A DNA stretch of 64,000 bases, from the NCBI RefSeq assembly GCF_030272615.1, contig NC_081413.1:142563976-142627975 (forward strand), given 5' to 3'. Of this stretch, positions 1-11,939 are shown piece after piece. The translations under genes were made by a program, and so were the position numbers. Positions within the stretch are counted from its first letter, which is position 1; the number at the start of each line of letters is the position of its first letter. This stretch comes from Cryptomeria japonica (taxonomy: Eukaryota; Streptophyta; Pinopsida; Cupressales; Cupressaceae). The notes under the pieces are model-generated. The model was not told the origin of the DNA. It searched no databases and saw only the letters and a program-made list of their open reading frames with translations.

Positions 1-836
1 TCATTGGTATATTCGTGTCTGCATATTTGATGTTACCGACAAATAGGTCCAGGATAAGCACCGACGGGTTTATCTATTCCAGATCAGCACGTCACACTAT
101 GGAGATGATTTATTATTGTTGTAAATGCATTAAGCCGACATGTTGAATCAGATATTGCATCGGTTATTGTTTTACTTGTAAATTGTTTTTATTGTAATAT
201 CTTTTGTAAAGCCGACCTACACATTTTGGTCCTAGGCTTTGGTATATATGTAAGATCTTATTTATAAGATCGATATGTGATTGGAAAAGGATTTGTAATA
301 AGGCATATGCGAGAATAAGTAGAGCTATACACGTCTATATCATTTGAAGGTTGAAGGAAGGTTTTTGTGAAGGCAATCAGAATTGAGTCGGTACTGAATC
401 CAGCATATGAAGATGCTATTTTGAGCAGTACATCATTATTGGATTTAACCATCCAATTATAGTCAGTGTGACTCCCATTTGTGTTTGAGCAGTGAGCTCT
501 GGGCGCTTGGCCTTTCTGCATGTGCAAACCCCATTTGTATACAAATACTATCTGCAGTAGTATCATCTGATTGTGGGTAAGGTTTCCCACCGTGGTTTTT
601 CCCCTTACAGGGTTTCCACATACAAATATTGGTGTTATGTGTTGTGGATGTTATTATCTTTCTGTTTCATGCATTAATCTTTACCGGCACTGTAATTAAC
701 TGATAAACTATCTACCGGGATTAAAGCTTGGTTTACCAGTATTAAGCATTAAGTTTGGTTAAGTTGTTTTTGGTTTAAATTTATTAGACAACTGATTCAG
801 CCCCCCCCCCCTCTTAGTTGTCTCTGGGACCTAACA
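1..836 (+). mobile_element. 3' part of a copia-type LTR (start lies outside the window)
   Basis: The block ends at CCTAACA (836), after a C-rich run followed by a TTAGTTGTC stretch, the same arrangement seen at the 3' ends of the copia LTRs ending at 43870, 51160 and 56252. It also carries the GAGCAGTGAGCTCT and GTGGTTTTTCCCC...TTTCCACAT motifs of those LTRs and a TATA-like GGTATATATG near 241. No primer binding site follows 836, so this is a 3' LTR or a solo LTR read on the + strand. The TG start is not in the window. Type call is by similarity to the other LTRs here; family not known. Confidence 0.7.
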
Positions 837-1881
837 GTGCCTTTTCCTGATCTGAAACTACTTCTAGGCACCTATTTCTGCACCTGAAACTGAAAAGGGA
901 AGGTTTGGGTGGCTATATAGAGTTTTGCTTCAATCAAACCCCTGTGTTGGTGATTTTTGCCTCCACAAATAGCCAATAATATACTAAAAATGTGTGTGTA
1001 GGAATCTTGTGTGTGCAAGACCCTAGGATGAAAGTAAACAATGTAGAGAAACCGTAAAGAGTAAACTCTAAATGCTTGTAATTGACAAAGTAAATTGTCT
1101 AAATCAATGAAGCAAAGTGATCTAAAGCATGAATGTAAATATGAAAGTTGATGTAAAGAAGTTCATACAAAGACGTGGAATCATATTGATCCCTAAGGGA
1201 GAGGTATTGCCACTAGATCTCCTATTACTCTTCAATGTCTTCAAGACTCCTAATTAATGATGAACTCTTAATGAAATGTTGTTGAATGTTGTTGAAGTTT
1301 TCACATAGGATTCTCTTTCACTACATAGAAGGCTCCTTATGCTTGCTTTGTTGAAAACTCCCTTAGATTAGATAGATCTTCAATGCCTTCAAATGAAGAA
1401 AGAGAGCTCTTGTGTATGAAACCCTAGATCTTAATGTCAACTTAATTTCGTCTTTAGGCCAACCTAGGAATTGAATTTCCCACCAATATTTTGGGGTCAA
1501 GCATTATTATATCATAGAATTATGCTCCCGAAATTTTGAGAAAAAAACCAAGGACCATGTGCACTCCCATCATGGTCCAACCAACTTTTCAGTAAATTTT
1601 TCAGGGTCGTTAGATATGATGATATTAGAGCAAATCCCAAAGTTACAACTGATTTCGAGGTGTTCCGATATGCGAAATCGGGCCTTAAAGGTCGAAATAA
1701 GACATAATTAGGGTTTATGATTAAATGATATATTGAAGGAATAAAATGAAAAGGGGCACGCTTAGGGTAAAGGGCCCAACTTTATAACATGTAAAGTGAT
1801 GAAACATAACTTTAGATTTAATAAAATTACTTAATTAAATGCTTAAAGGGAAATTATAATGCAAGCTACAAACACACTAAG
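837..1881. other. Non-coding stretch, possible decayed LTR fragment
   Basis: No coding frame can be supported. Around 930-960 the phrase CAAACCCCTG..TTGGTG..TTGCCTCCAC resembles a phrase in the element II LTR near 11330, and 'TTCAAGACTCCTAATTAATGATGA' near 1240 has a counterpart near 11230. This may be a diverged LTR fragment of the same Tat-like family in the same orientation. The match is short and by eye only. Confidence 0.25.
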
Positions 1882-3429
1882 GTGGGTGCTAAACTAAGTG
1901 TGAAATTGTACCACCCTAGCAAGGGTATACAATTTATGACACTAGAAGTGTTTCTGCATAAACTATTGGGAATGAAGTTAAACAAAGGATGGGAGTGGAT
2001 TAAGGACTATTTGAAACTAGAGGGGCTAAGATGCGACCTAGAGGAGGAAAACAATAGATGTGACATCATCGAGGAGGCAACAAAAAGAGCTAAGGAGGAG
2101 GATGTTGAGCATGATTCAGAGGAGATGGTACATAAAGAGTGCAGCCCAGACCGCCCCATGAGAAAGAAAGCTCAAATAATATGATAATGTGGCTATGTTT
2201 GTAGTAGGGATAAAAATGAGGGTAGTATATACAATCTTGGCCACCATTTTGTGATAACGGTGGTATCTTGTATGCATTGATGAATTAGACTTTACCTTAC
2301 AAGTATATAGGTAATAGAGTTTAAAATACTTTCATGATAGACAATGATACAAAATGTTGAATGTAAGCTTTCCTTGTTATCAATATAGTGGATGTTGTGC
2401 TACCCCTTAGTAGATATTGACTTACCTATATATACTACAAATAATATTAAAAAAGATATACTCAATATTAAAATAAAAAAATTATATTTAATAAATTAAA
2501 TTTTAAAAGTAAAATCATTCTTCAAATAAAATATTAAAAATAAAGATAAATTTTACAAAAATTATTAGTTAAAAATAAAATGAAAATATTTTAAAAGATA
2601 AATTATTATTTTTAAATTAGATGTGTTTAACTAAGTAAACACTACAAATTTTAGTATTTATCTTTTATAATTTTATATTAATATATTAAAAAAATTATAA
2701 AGAAAAACATTAAATTTAAAAAGAATCACTATACTTTACTCTCTCAAATCCCTAAAAACCATCTTCACATGCTCTTAAATACAATTTAATTAAAACTAAT
2801 AATTTTTTATTGAAATCTCTAAATAAAAAAAAAACAATAAAGATCTAAAAATAGATTTATTGAATTAAATAAAATTGACTTAGAAATTCAATTTTGTCTA
2901 TTTGAATAAAATTGACAAAACTGACTATAAACCACCAATTGCTTAGTTTAGAGTCTCCTCAGATAAAAACGGTAGAGTCCAAGATAAAAACAAACGTCTG
3001 CGCAGAGTAAATCAGTCAAATAATACTGTTGACGCGTGAAAAGGAAGGCATTTGAGGTAAATAATACTCGAGTTTTTCTATTTAGGAACCTGTTCTACAA
3101 TAATTTATTTATTTCTGTTTTTTTTTGGCGGAGATCGGCGCTAGTGTACACTCAACTCTTAATGCCGCAAAATTTGAGGGACACAAAATACTTTTTTATT
3201 TTTAAAACAACGTCTATAGTCCGTGCATGTGTTCAGAGAAGGACGTAGAAGCTTGAATACGAAATGACAGCAGATTATTACAGAAATTTGGGAGACATTA
3301 CTATTTTTAAGTTGGTTTTAATATTAATATGCTCTAGCTCATTGTGAAAATATAAGATCATTTCTCCTATCTAAAGGGGAAACTTCAATGGCTTTCTGGA
3401 ATCACAAACAAAAATCCTCTGCAAGCTCC
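1882..3429. other. AT-rich non-coding DNA with one doubtful small frame
   Basis: A 100-codon frame at 1882-2184 is acidic and lysine-rich at its end and resembles no family I know. It begins without an ATG, and I do not call it a gene. Bases 2430-2930 are very AT-rich with poly-A/T runs. A poly-T run lies near 3120. Nothing else is seen. Confidence 0.5.
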
Positions 3430-3650
3430 CTCTTGATATGACTTGCCCAACTCTCTCTGAGGCTTGATTATAACACTCTCCCTCTTGATATGACTTGCCC
3501 AACTCTCTCAGAGGCTTGATTATAATACTCCCCCTCTTGATATGACTTGCCCAACTCTCTCAGAGGCTTGATTATAATACTCCCCCTCTTGATATGACTT
3601 GCCCAACTCTCTCAGAGGCTTGATTATAATACTCTCCCTCTTGATACGAA
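3430..3650. repeat. Minisatellite, 52-bp unit, 4 full copies plus a partial
   Basis: CTCTTGATATGACTTGCCC recurs at 3430, 3482, 3534 and 3586, and a partial copy starts at 3638, giving an exact 52-bp period. Copies differ at very few positions (TCTCTGAGG versus TCTCAGAGG, CTCC versus CCCC), so the array is far better preserved than the retroelements nearby. It is flanked by unrelated AT-rich sequence and encodes nothing evident. Confidence 0.95.
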
Positions 3651-4585
3651 AAACTCTCCCCAAGTCATGAACTTTCCTAAGATCTTTTTTATTCTTAGAA
3701 ATGTCCGAATCAAAGCTGAATTTCTGGCTTAACCAAGGATAGAAACATACAATTTAAAAAGTTAAGCAGAGATACACCAAAAGATAATTTTACTGCTTAT
3801 GAATGTTCGAATCTATTATAAAATTTGCAGATCGTCTATACCCAATATGAAAATTGACATTGCTGTTCTCGGAACTTTTCTTTCATTTTCTACCAGCTCT
3901 TTTCGAGCTGCTTATTATTATTATTTTCATTACGTAAATTACAGAAATCTCTGGATTAAGTATGGTACTCTTGCTGTACTTTCCATTAAAATTTCCAATC
4001 ATTACTCTGAGTGGTTAGTTTGTCAGGTCTTATGCCAGATAGCTCGCACACATTTTGGCGGCTCAATCTATTCATTTCATGATCACGTAAGCAATCTTTT
4101 TGCATGCTTGAACATGACGAATTAATCTCCTTGTGCATTTGGGTATCTGTGAAATTTATTGATACACCACGTATGCATGAATGTATGCAAACTTTATGGG
4201 TTATAATATTCAATTACAGAATTTATACAAACTTTGTTAGTTAATTTTTTAATGAATCACATTAATTCTCAACCGAACTCATTTTCAGCCTGCCTTTCGG
4301 TGGGTAGAATATTCATGGTACACCCATGAAGTTTTCCAAAGACTGGGAAAATAACACACAGAAACAAAGGAAAAAAAGGACAGTCAATTCCTCATTCCTC
4401 CGTCTCTCTCCTTTTTAACTTTAAGGCATCGAAAAGATTTGAATACCCATTTCATTACACAATTTTATGATCCAAAGTAATTATTTAAAAGCAGCAGTGT
4501 TTGGGGGGTCAACCATTTTCATGGTTCATTATGTACATTTCACTGATTACCTTGGTTAATATATGTTTTCAATTGATAAGATTAT
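3651..4585. other. Non-coding AT-rich stretch
   Basis: Frames of 75-108 codons exist on both strands but overlap each other, have no recognisable domains and look like chance frames in AT-rich DNA. A (TTA)n run lies near 3912. Confidence 0.5.
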
Positions 4586-4725
4586 GCAGTATTCTGTAAT
4601 ATGGTCCATCTTCACAATTTGCAGTATTCTGCATTATGGGTCATCTTTACAATTTGCAGTATTTTGTAAAATGTGTTATCTTTACAATTTGCAGTATTTT
4701 GTGAAATGGGTCATCTTTACAATTC
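4586..4725. repeat. Tandem repeat, 35-bp unit, 4 copies
   Basis: GCAGTATT(C/T)TG starts at 4586, 4621, 4656 and 4691, an exact 35-bp period, each copy continuing through a GTCATCTTTACAATTT-like segment. Copies differ at several positions, so the array is older than the 52-bp array 1 kb away. Confidence 0.9.
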
Positions 4726-5233
4726 TCAGACCACCTGCATTACAACCAATACGAGAGAGAGATCTAGCTAAAATTCATTCAAAGCAATTTCAAATTTACT
4801 TACTTTCTGAATTTCAACCAGTGCCAAAGCCCAGAGAGAGAGAGAGAGAACATATATTGAGATTTTAAGACAACTTACAGATATTCTCAAATTTTAGCTA
4901 TAATTCGTTCAAAACAATTTCAGACCTGAAACAAATGTATTAGTTGGCGCTGAAACAAAACTTATATAACTGTTTGACATGGCAGCAAAATGTTAGGCTC
5001 CTAACAATAGTCCATGTCCTCCTAACATAGAGAGCTGCAACACTATTGTTCCAACATTTCTCCAACCAAGTTAGCTGCAGTACTGTAGTACAAATTGCCT
5101 TAGCAGGCACTGCATATACCTATTTAAAGATACCAAAATATTGAGCCAATGTCATTACAACAAAAGAAGTTAGTCTGTAAAAGTCAAAAAAAACCTGGTA
5201 AGACCAGAAACACTCTTCTTCATCTTGATGACC
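4726..5233. other. Non-coding stretch
   Basis: Contains a short (GA)n run near 4835-4850 and AT-rich sequence; no supported gene or known repeat. Confidence 0.4.
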
Positions 5234-5623
5234 TCAGACGACATGATCTTCATTGTCCAAGCTCTGAGCAAACTCTTCCACATAGTTATCAAACATTTCT
5301 TTATCTTCCCTTCCTTCCTTAAGGCCAGTGCTTGAGATGGAGGAGCAGCAGGAGGTACATTGAGCGTAAAGCCTACCACTATTCCCATCATGACTAGCCA
5401 TTATGAGGGATTCAACAATTCTTCTGAGTTCTCTATTAGACTCCCTCAATTCAACCAACTCCACATTCATACCATTGATACGGGTATGCATGCAAAGAAG
5501 AGAGTACCTCATTCTCCCCATCTCCCCTCTTATAATACCTATAAGTTCTCTGATTTCCTGTCTAACTCTCCCTAACACACTTACAACGCACTGAACTGAA
5601 CGTTCCATTCTTCTCATTGCCAT
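5234..5623 (-). CDS. Doubtful 129-codon frame, helical, function unknown
   Basis: On the - strand the first ATG is at 5623-5621 and the frame runs to a stop at 5234. An in-frame stop lies upstream near 5690. The first 80 residues are rich in Arg, Glu, Met, Ile and Val with repeated charged/hydrophobic spacing (for example RVRQEIRELIGIIRGEMGRM), which would favour a helix or short coiled coil. The end is Ser/Cys-rich and then acidic. I recognise no family. It stands alone in repeat-bearing AT-rich DNA, with no visible promoter or intron signals. It could be a fragment of a real gene or a retroelement, or chance. Confidence 0.2.
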   Translation of the reverse strand: MAMRRMERSVQCVVSVLGRVRQEIRELIGIIRGEMGRMRYSLLCMHTRINGMNVELVELRESNRELRRIVESLIMASHDGNSGRLYAQCTSCCSSISSTGLKEGREDKEMFDNYVEEFAQSLDNEDHVV

Positions 5624-5641
5624 TGCTACAATCTCTATCAA

Positions 5642-7637
5642 AACACTTGCTGAACTAATTAGAGCTATCAGATTATAAACTATGAGAAACTACCACAACT
5701 CTTACAGTACTCGAATTTAGAGTCTAACCCTTGCATTTTTGTACTGTTAATAAAGATAAGACTGTAGTTATGATTACTGCATTTGTTTCTTTCAAACTAC
5801 ACAGATTTCATTTACGTGTTGCGATCTCTGAAGATATGACGTTGACAAGAATTTCAAAAACAATTCCAAAAAAGGAAGGAATTTCAAAAAATGTATACTA
5901 TATATGGCTGGATGGGACCATGTACTGACTGGAAATCATTATACGGCTGCTTGAATTGTCAGTAATAGGATATGGCATATCTAAAACTGATTATCACATT
6001 TAGTGAATTCAATATTTTTTGAGCAATGATAAAGCTTTTGTACAGAGTCACTCGTGTGAGCAATAATAAAACTGAGTGAATTTGAAACCATTCAAGCGCA
6101 CTCTGCAATGATTTTTCTTTTTGGTTTTCTTAAATCAAATCACTGTCTTGATTGGGAATAATAAGAGTGGATATGGAGATAATGGGACTGTGAGCCTTTC
6201 TGTTTTACACTTGAATTTGTAATAAATCATCTCATTATCTGTTGTATTAGTAAAATAACTTAATTAATATTTTTACTACACTTTATCCATGAAATATAAA
6301 TGAGGAAGACAAGTCTATTCAAGTAAAATATTATTGGTGAATATATTTTAAAAATATATAACAGTGATAATAGAATAAAACTATTTTTAAATAAATGTCT
6401 GGTAATAAATATATGTAAAAAGTAATAATAAATAAATAATTTTTAAAATTAGAGTTGAGTTGTTATATGGTTAGATTAGCAATAATGAAATAAATAAATA
6501 ATAAATTTATATTTTGTTGGAGAGAATGAGATTACATTAAATTTGATAAAAAATTGTTATTCAATCTTTAAAATTTGATCAAGGACAAATAGATTGTGAC
6601 AACTATTCTCTTCTAATACTTGTAACTAAGTGAAAATCTATTTCAATCCTACACATATTGAATTGAACCTCACAATTCACATCTATTTAAAATATATATA
6701 TATATATATTGTGGAATGACTCTTTTTCCTTCAAACAAACATCATTGATCAATTGAATGATTTTAATAAATATTTAAAGATGACATATAACAAATATAAT
6801 TGACGTGGCTATAACTATATTAAGTGATTGAGGATTGTGACTCGATTCAACATAATGTGATGTAATGGATGTTGGAATCACCTAGTGTAAGAGCTAGGGT
6901 TTCACCTTGTGTTGTTGCAAGAGAATTGATGTGGTATTTAAAAACAAGTAACAAATAGAAAATTGATGATTTAGGCTTGTGATTTGATAGAACATAATGC
7001 AATACAATGGGTGTTGGAATCACTTGGTGTAAGAGCTAGGGTTCCACCTTATGTTGATGTAAAAGAATTGACATGGTTGAAGTAAAAAGCCAATTAGTCA
7101 AGGTGGATTGCACTCCATTGTGATAAGTAGATGTGTCATGCTTGTCCTAATGAAGGGTGGATCACCAATAGTGATCTATAAATACAAATGGCCTAGGGAT
7201 GGTGTCCTTTTATATTTGTGCTAGGAAAATAATTTGAATACTTTGGCATCCTTTGAGAATTTAATCTTGATCCAACGATAAAATTTTAATTTCAACAAAG
7301 TATGCCAATCATGTACCTATGAAACAAATCCAATCAAACATACACTTATAGTTTCAAACCTAAGAGATGAAATTAGGATCTAATGTTGGGAAATGTGTAA
7401 TGTATGGATAAGATGTTATTTTTAATTTCCAATATAAGATTCGAGTCATTTGATAGTTAATAGATCAACTAAAATCATACACTAGTGAAAATTACATAAG
7501 GCACCTACACAAAATAGTTAAAACAAAATGTGAGAGTGCAAATCATGTAGTTTCCACCACTACAATAATTATAAATAAATGAATAATAAATATAAAATAA
7601 AAATAAAAATATATACACCATAATTTATAAAACTATT
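5642..7637. other. AT-rich non-coding DNA with a diverged ~142-bp duplication
   Basis: No gene is supported. A (TA)n microsatellite lies near 6692-6710. Two diverged copies of a ~110-bp segment occur: GTTGGAATCAC..GTAAGAGCTAGGGTT at 6871 and 7013, 142 bp apart. The last five bases, CTATT (7633-7637), are the left target duplication of element I. Confidence 0.6.
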
Positions 7638-8075
7638 TGTTGGAATAATTTAAGGATAACTATCTAATTATTTATTAATTAGGTCCTTTAATTGATTTTT
7701 TCACTTAAGATAAACTTAGATGCTTTTATTTTATCTAGGTGTTATGCTTTTTTAGTTTGAGCTCACTTAGAGGCACTTCTAGTTAGTTTTTTTAGCTTAT
7801 AGTTGAGCTTAATTTAGCTCCTACTTTGAATTGCTTTAGTTCTTTTAATTTTAGGATTAGGGCATCTCTTGCTTTCTATAAAGCAAGTCATTCATTCATT
7901 GTAATTATACTTCCAATATTGTACACCCTCAATATTGAATCTTCAATTATTTTGTGCATTATACAAAATTCTTTGGTTGTTATAGATCATACAATCTTTG
8001 CTTGATCTCTTTTGTGTGATAGGTATTTTTCTTGCAAATGATTCTTAGCTCCTATGGTTGATTTCAACTTCTACA
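7638..8075 (+). repeat. Element I 5' LTR
   Basis: 438 bp, TG...CA ends, and a TATA-like CTATAAAGC near 7876. Pairs with 52266-52704. Confidence 0.95.
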
Positions 8076-8087
8076 TGGTATCAAAGC
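8076..8087 (+). promoter_or_regulatory. Element I primer binding site (tRNA-Met type)
   Basis: TGGTATCAAAGC directly abuts the LTR. It differs by one G-to-A change from TGGTATCAGAGC, the complement of the plant initiator tRNA-Met 3' end used by most copia elements. Confidence 0.9.
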
Positions 8088-9150
8088 TTCAAATCTGTCA
8101 AGTTCCTATCTGCATGCATGAGGGATCTAACCTGAGATGAATTTTCTATGCACATCGGGTTCAAACAGAGGTCACCATTGCATTTGCGACTTCGAAAAAA
8201 CCCCAAGATCAAATGTTGTTTCATCAAAATCTAAGCAGTTGAAAAATTAAGTCAATTTAGCTGAGGGCACACAAATTGAGGCAAAATCTGGGCACTTTGG
8301 CACAAAACGGAGGTCACCATTGTGTTCAAAAGGCCCAAAACCCCTAAATCGCTTGTCAAATTGTGAAAATTGGAAGCCGAATTTTTTTTTGACGATTTTT
8401 AATTGACATTCTTTACAAGGCACACAAATGCATACGACAATAGTTCCTGCATGCGCATTAGTACCTGCATCAAAAATATTTTCAAAAAAATATGGGCAAG
8501 TAAGAAAAAAAAAAAAATTCCAGTTGCTTTTAATTTTCAAAATTTTGTAAAATAGTGCATTTAATTTTTCAATGGTTATTTTTTAATTGAATGAAAGGGT
8601 CAAATTTGCACAAATAAGTACGTACTAGGCTTGCATAAGAAGGTACAATGTTGATGTCATCTGTATCCCTTTAAATTTGGCAAACCCACTACAAATAGTG
8701 CCTAGCTAAAATTAGTGAACCTACTCTATTTTTAGCCCTCCAAACTTTTAAAAAAGCAGTGTGTGATTTTTTGTCCATAACTTCGTCATACAAAGTTAAA
8801 ATCGAGCAAACAAGATATTGTTGGAAAGTTGGTTCATGCGCCAATCTTATTCTGTAGGTGGTTTGATCAGATTCTGTACCAATTTTCCATACCAAGCCTC
8901 CAAACTCAGCCTTCAATTTCATGCTTTCAGGACCATATCTTGCACATCCAAACTCCTTTTTTTGACTTCCATATATCATCAGAGAGATCTTAGAGTCTTC
9001 TATCTATATATTAGGTCTTTTTTCCATATTGTTCTCTAGGTATATTTTATTGAATTTTTTTGTTTACACTATATGCTCAATTACTTGGATATTTTGGCAC
9101 TTTGGATGGATCTATTTGTTGGAAAGGATTGTATTTGATGTGCTTTACAC
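8088..9150 (+). other. Element I untranslated leader
   Basis: No frame is supported. It repeats a 'GAGGTCACCATTG' phrase (8170 and 8311) and holds A-rich runs near 8385 and 8505. Small frames on either strand show no domain. Confidence 0.5.
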
Positions 9151-9573
9151 ATGATGAGAATATTGGGGTTTGATAATTTCATTTGCGGAGGTATAATGGG
9201 TTTTTTGGTTCATCCTTCAATTGTCCACTTGGCTAAGGGCAATTATGGGTTTTGGCGACAAGGCATCCTGACACATCTTAGGTGGCTAGATATGTTGCCT
9301 TATTTGTATGGACTCATACTTGAATCAGCAACTTTCGGAGGTAAATCAGCTTGGGGTAATCTCATGGACCCTGTTGTAGGTGTGATTTTTTCTAGTGTTG
9401 ATTATGACACTATGTGTGCTATATCGAACCTTGAGTGTCCTCGCGCACTTTGGACTCACCTTTGGGAGATCTTTGGAGACCCTTATATCTCTTTATTTAC
9501 AGAAGATCCTACAACAAATTGTCTTCTTCCTCTTGCACATGCAAATTTCATGCTCTATGATGATGAACTATAG
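9151..9573 (+). pseudogene. Gag-like remnant of element I
   Basis: A 140-codon frame starting at a true ATG (9151). Residues ~30-55 read GNYGFWRQGILTHLRWLDML, which fits the 'N-Y-x-x-W...L...L' pattern of copia-type Gag N-terminal regions. Residues ~90-110 (NLECPRALWTHLWEIFGDP) fit the later 'A..lW..L...y' helix. It lies about 1.1 kb after the PBS. No zinc knuckle or protease follows before element II begins at 10862. Gag identity is inferred from these two short patterns; downstream DNA (9574-10861) has frames without domains. Confidence 0.4.
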
Positions 9574-10861
9574 AGGAGATTGAGTATATCAAAGGTCTAG
9601 CATGTTCTGATGGATAAAAGCCTATCTTCATGTTCCTACTCCTCACATTGAGATCTCATCTCAATCATCTTCATCTTCATCTTTTGTTGTTCCTGATCAG
9701 GTTGACATTGACTCATGTATAGCACCCATTGATTCAATGCAGTAGGACATTATTCTTCTAAACACAACTAGTTGGGATTCATATCTAGCAGACATATCAT
9801 CCTTACTTCTGGAGTCTCATATTGCAGATCTAGAGAATTATTTTGAGGACATTCATCTCCTCTTTATTGATAGCCACATCAGTGTTGTCAGCTCTTCTTT
9901 GTCACCCATGGAGCTTGTTCTCCATCATCTTTTGCAAAGTCTTGATTTGTCACCTCCCACATTTATTGGGCATGTACCTGATTTGGTTTTGGCATCCTCA
10001 TCATTCACGGGTATAGCAGCATTTGAGCAGTTTCCAGAGGCACATACTGTTTGGATTTGGATTCCTACATCTTCGAATTTATGGGAGTGGCTTCACCTAT
10101 CTCTAGTGGATTGGTTTCTTCTGAAGGGGAGACATATTATTTGTAGGCAGTAAATGATGTTATGTCTTCAAGCATGCATCATTGGCACATGAGCTACTTC
10201 TACATTGTGGGGATTATTATCCTTATTCTCTCTCTTATGGTGGGATATTCATTGTACTTATGTGATTGATTCTGTACTTAGGGGGCCACTTAGAGTCCAT
10301 CTTAGTCACATGTAGTACCCTTATATTTTTTGCATCTCTCATTTTTGTAGAGGGATTTTTTCTCATTTGGTTCACAGATGACATATACAAAGGGATCAAC
10401 ACAATCACCTATGCTAAGGAAAATAGATATGAATGCATTCAAACAAGAAGGTAATGAGTTACACAAGTTGTGAGAACAAAATGAAGGCAAGAAGGCTAAT
10501 TTTATTCATGCAAGGCACAACAAACATGCATTTTGAGATAGAAAAGAAAAGAATATCCCTAAAAAGGGTTAAAAATTTGACTTTGTAGTTTAGGATAACT
10601 ATGGTTGGATTTCAGCTAGAAACCCTAACCCTACCTAGGATTATGTTACAAAATATCATAAGAGAAGGATCAAATCAAAAGTTTGATCTGATAGCATGAA
10701 TTATAGTTTGAAAATAGCCTTGTAGAAAGGAGAAATCTTTGCGTTCAATGCACTTGTAGGGCACAAAAGTATCCATTCTGCATTGTATACCTTTGGATGG
10801 CATCTGAAATTGGTCTACACATCAAGTCTAGAGTTATGACAGAAATTCTGATAGTTGAGTT
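9574..10861 (+). other. Element I internal DNA, no recognisable gene
   Basis: Frames of 62-84 codons (for example 9899-10153) show no pol motif. The stretch is Ser/Leu-rich when read in + frames and may be a decayed continuation of the gag-like region. Element II begins at 10862. Confidence 0.4.
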
Positions 10862-11924
10862 TGTAACAGAGGAAATTTGTTACCTCAAGGATGATGAATC
10901 CTAGAGAACAAATCCACCCTCTGATACCTCACTCAAACTGGCATAAGGTGAGCCAAGGGATGAAAACAATCAAAATAAGTTAACAGATTGTAGAGAAGAT
11001 TTCTAGATGGCTCTGTTGAGCCTTTGTCCCCAGGACGAGCGTACAAAGATGGCTACCAGTGCGGTGTGTTGTCATCCTGTATGGACGGGGCACAAAAATT
11101 GTATGAGAATAATAAAGTACTTATAATATTAAATTCTCATGAAAAGTATAATAAAATAAACTAATAACACAAAACATGATAAATAATTGAGAAAAGAGGA
11201 TAGAGGAGATTCACAGATGGTCCACGATTGAAGACTCCTACTAAATGATCTTCTTCCTATGATTGAGAACCTACACACAAACAAGAAGGAAAATTTTGGG
11301 GTTGTGTTTTTTGGAGTCTACCTAATTCAAACCCCTGCTTTGGTGTTTCCACCTCCATGGGAAACCCTGATAAAGCCACGTGGAAATAAATGATAAAGAA
11401 AAAATGGAAGACAATGCAAGAATAGAGGAAAGATAATATGTAAAATGAATAAGAGAGAGAGGACAAGTGAACTCCCCACTCTAAATGTTTGTAAAAATAA
11501 TGTCATGAGCTATCCAAAGAGTTGTAACAATGGTGGTCTTTGTGATGAAAGTTGTGAATTCTGTCCAAAAGGAATGTCAAGAGCTCCAACCTAAAAGTGA
11601 TCTCAAAATGCCCTTCAAACCAGAGAGATATAGGCCCTGGATGAAAAAATGACATTAGTGGATGCATGCAGAGGCATTACAATTATTCTAAGCACAGACA
11701 TAAAGCTCAAACAACCACCTGTGGATTGTCAAATTCACGGGATGCTAGCGCGTCGTGTAGACATCTCCATGCCACGCTATGGTCTTGAAGGTGATAGGTC
11801 AATAGAGTTGGTAAAGTTCTAGTTTGAAGCTAATGAAGCGATCCCAATGGACAAAATAACAAAGATGGTAGTACATGACCTCTGATGACATGGAGGAAGG
11901 CACCATTTGTTGTGTTGAATTACA
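10862..11924 (-). repeat. Element II 3' LTR
   Basis: 1063 bp. Homologous over its length to 40078-40976 plus 51161-51218. Relative to the other copy it has about 150 extra bases near 11100-11250 (or the other copy lost them). Starts TGTAATTC and ends TGTTACA when read on the - strand. Confidence 0.88.
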
Positions 11925-11939
11925 TTTTGCCCCCACTTT
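11925..11939 (-). promoter_or_regulatory. Element II polypurine tract
   Basis: On the - strand AAAGTGGGGGCAAAA directly precedes the LTR start TGTAATTC. This is the expected second-strand primer, and shows that the copy at 10862 is a 3' LTR and not a solo LTR. Confidence 0.8.

Noticed and set aside
1882-2184. 100-codon acidic frame
   Set aside because: No ATG at its start, no recognisable family, AT-rich surroundings; not enough to call a gene.
3430-3650. CRISPR-like array
   Set aside because: Units are directly adjacent with no unique spacers and the DNA is plant nuclear; it is a minisatellite.
10862-11924. Solo LTR
   Set aside because: A purine tract abuts its start and a partner LTR with PBS and gag exists at 40078 and 51161, so it is the 3' LTR of element II.
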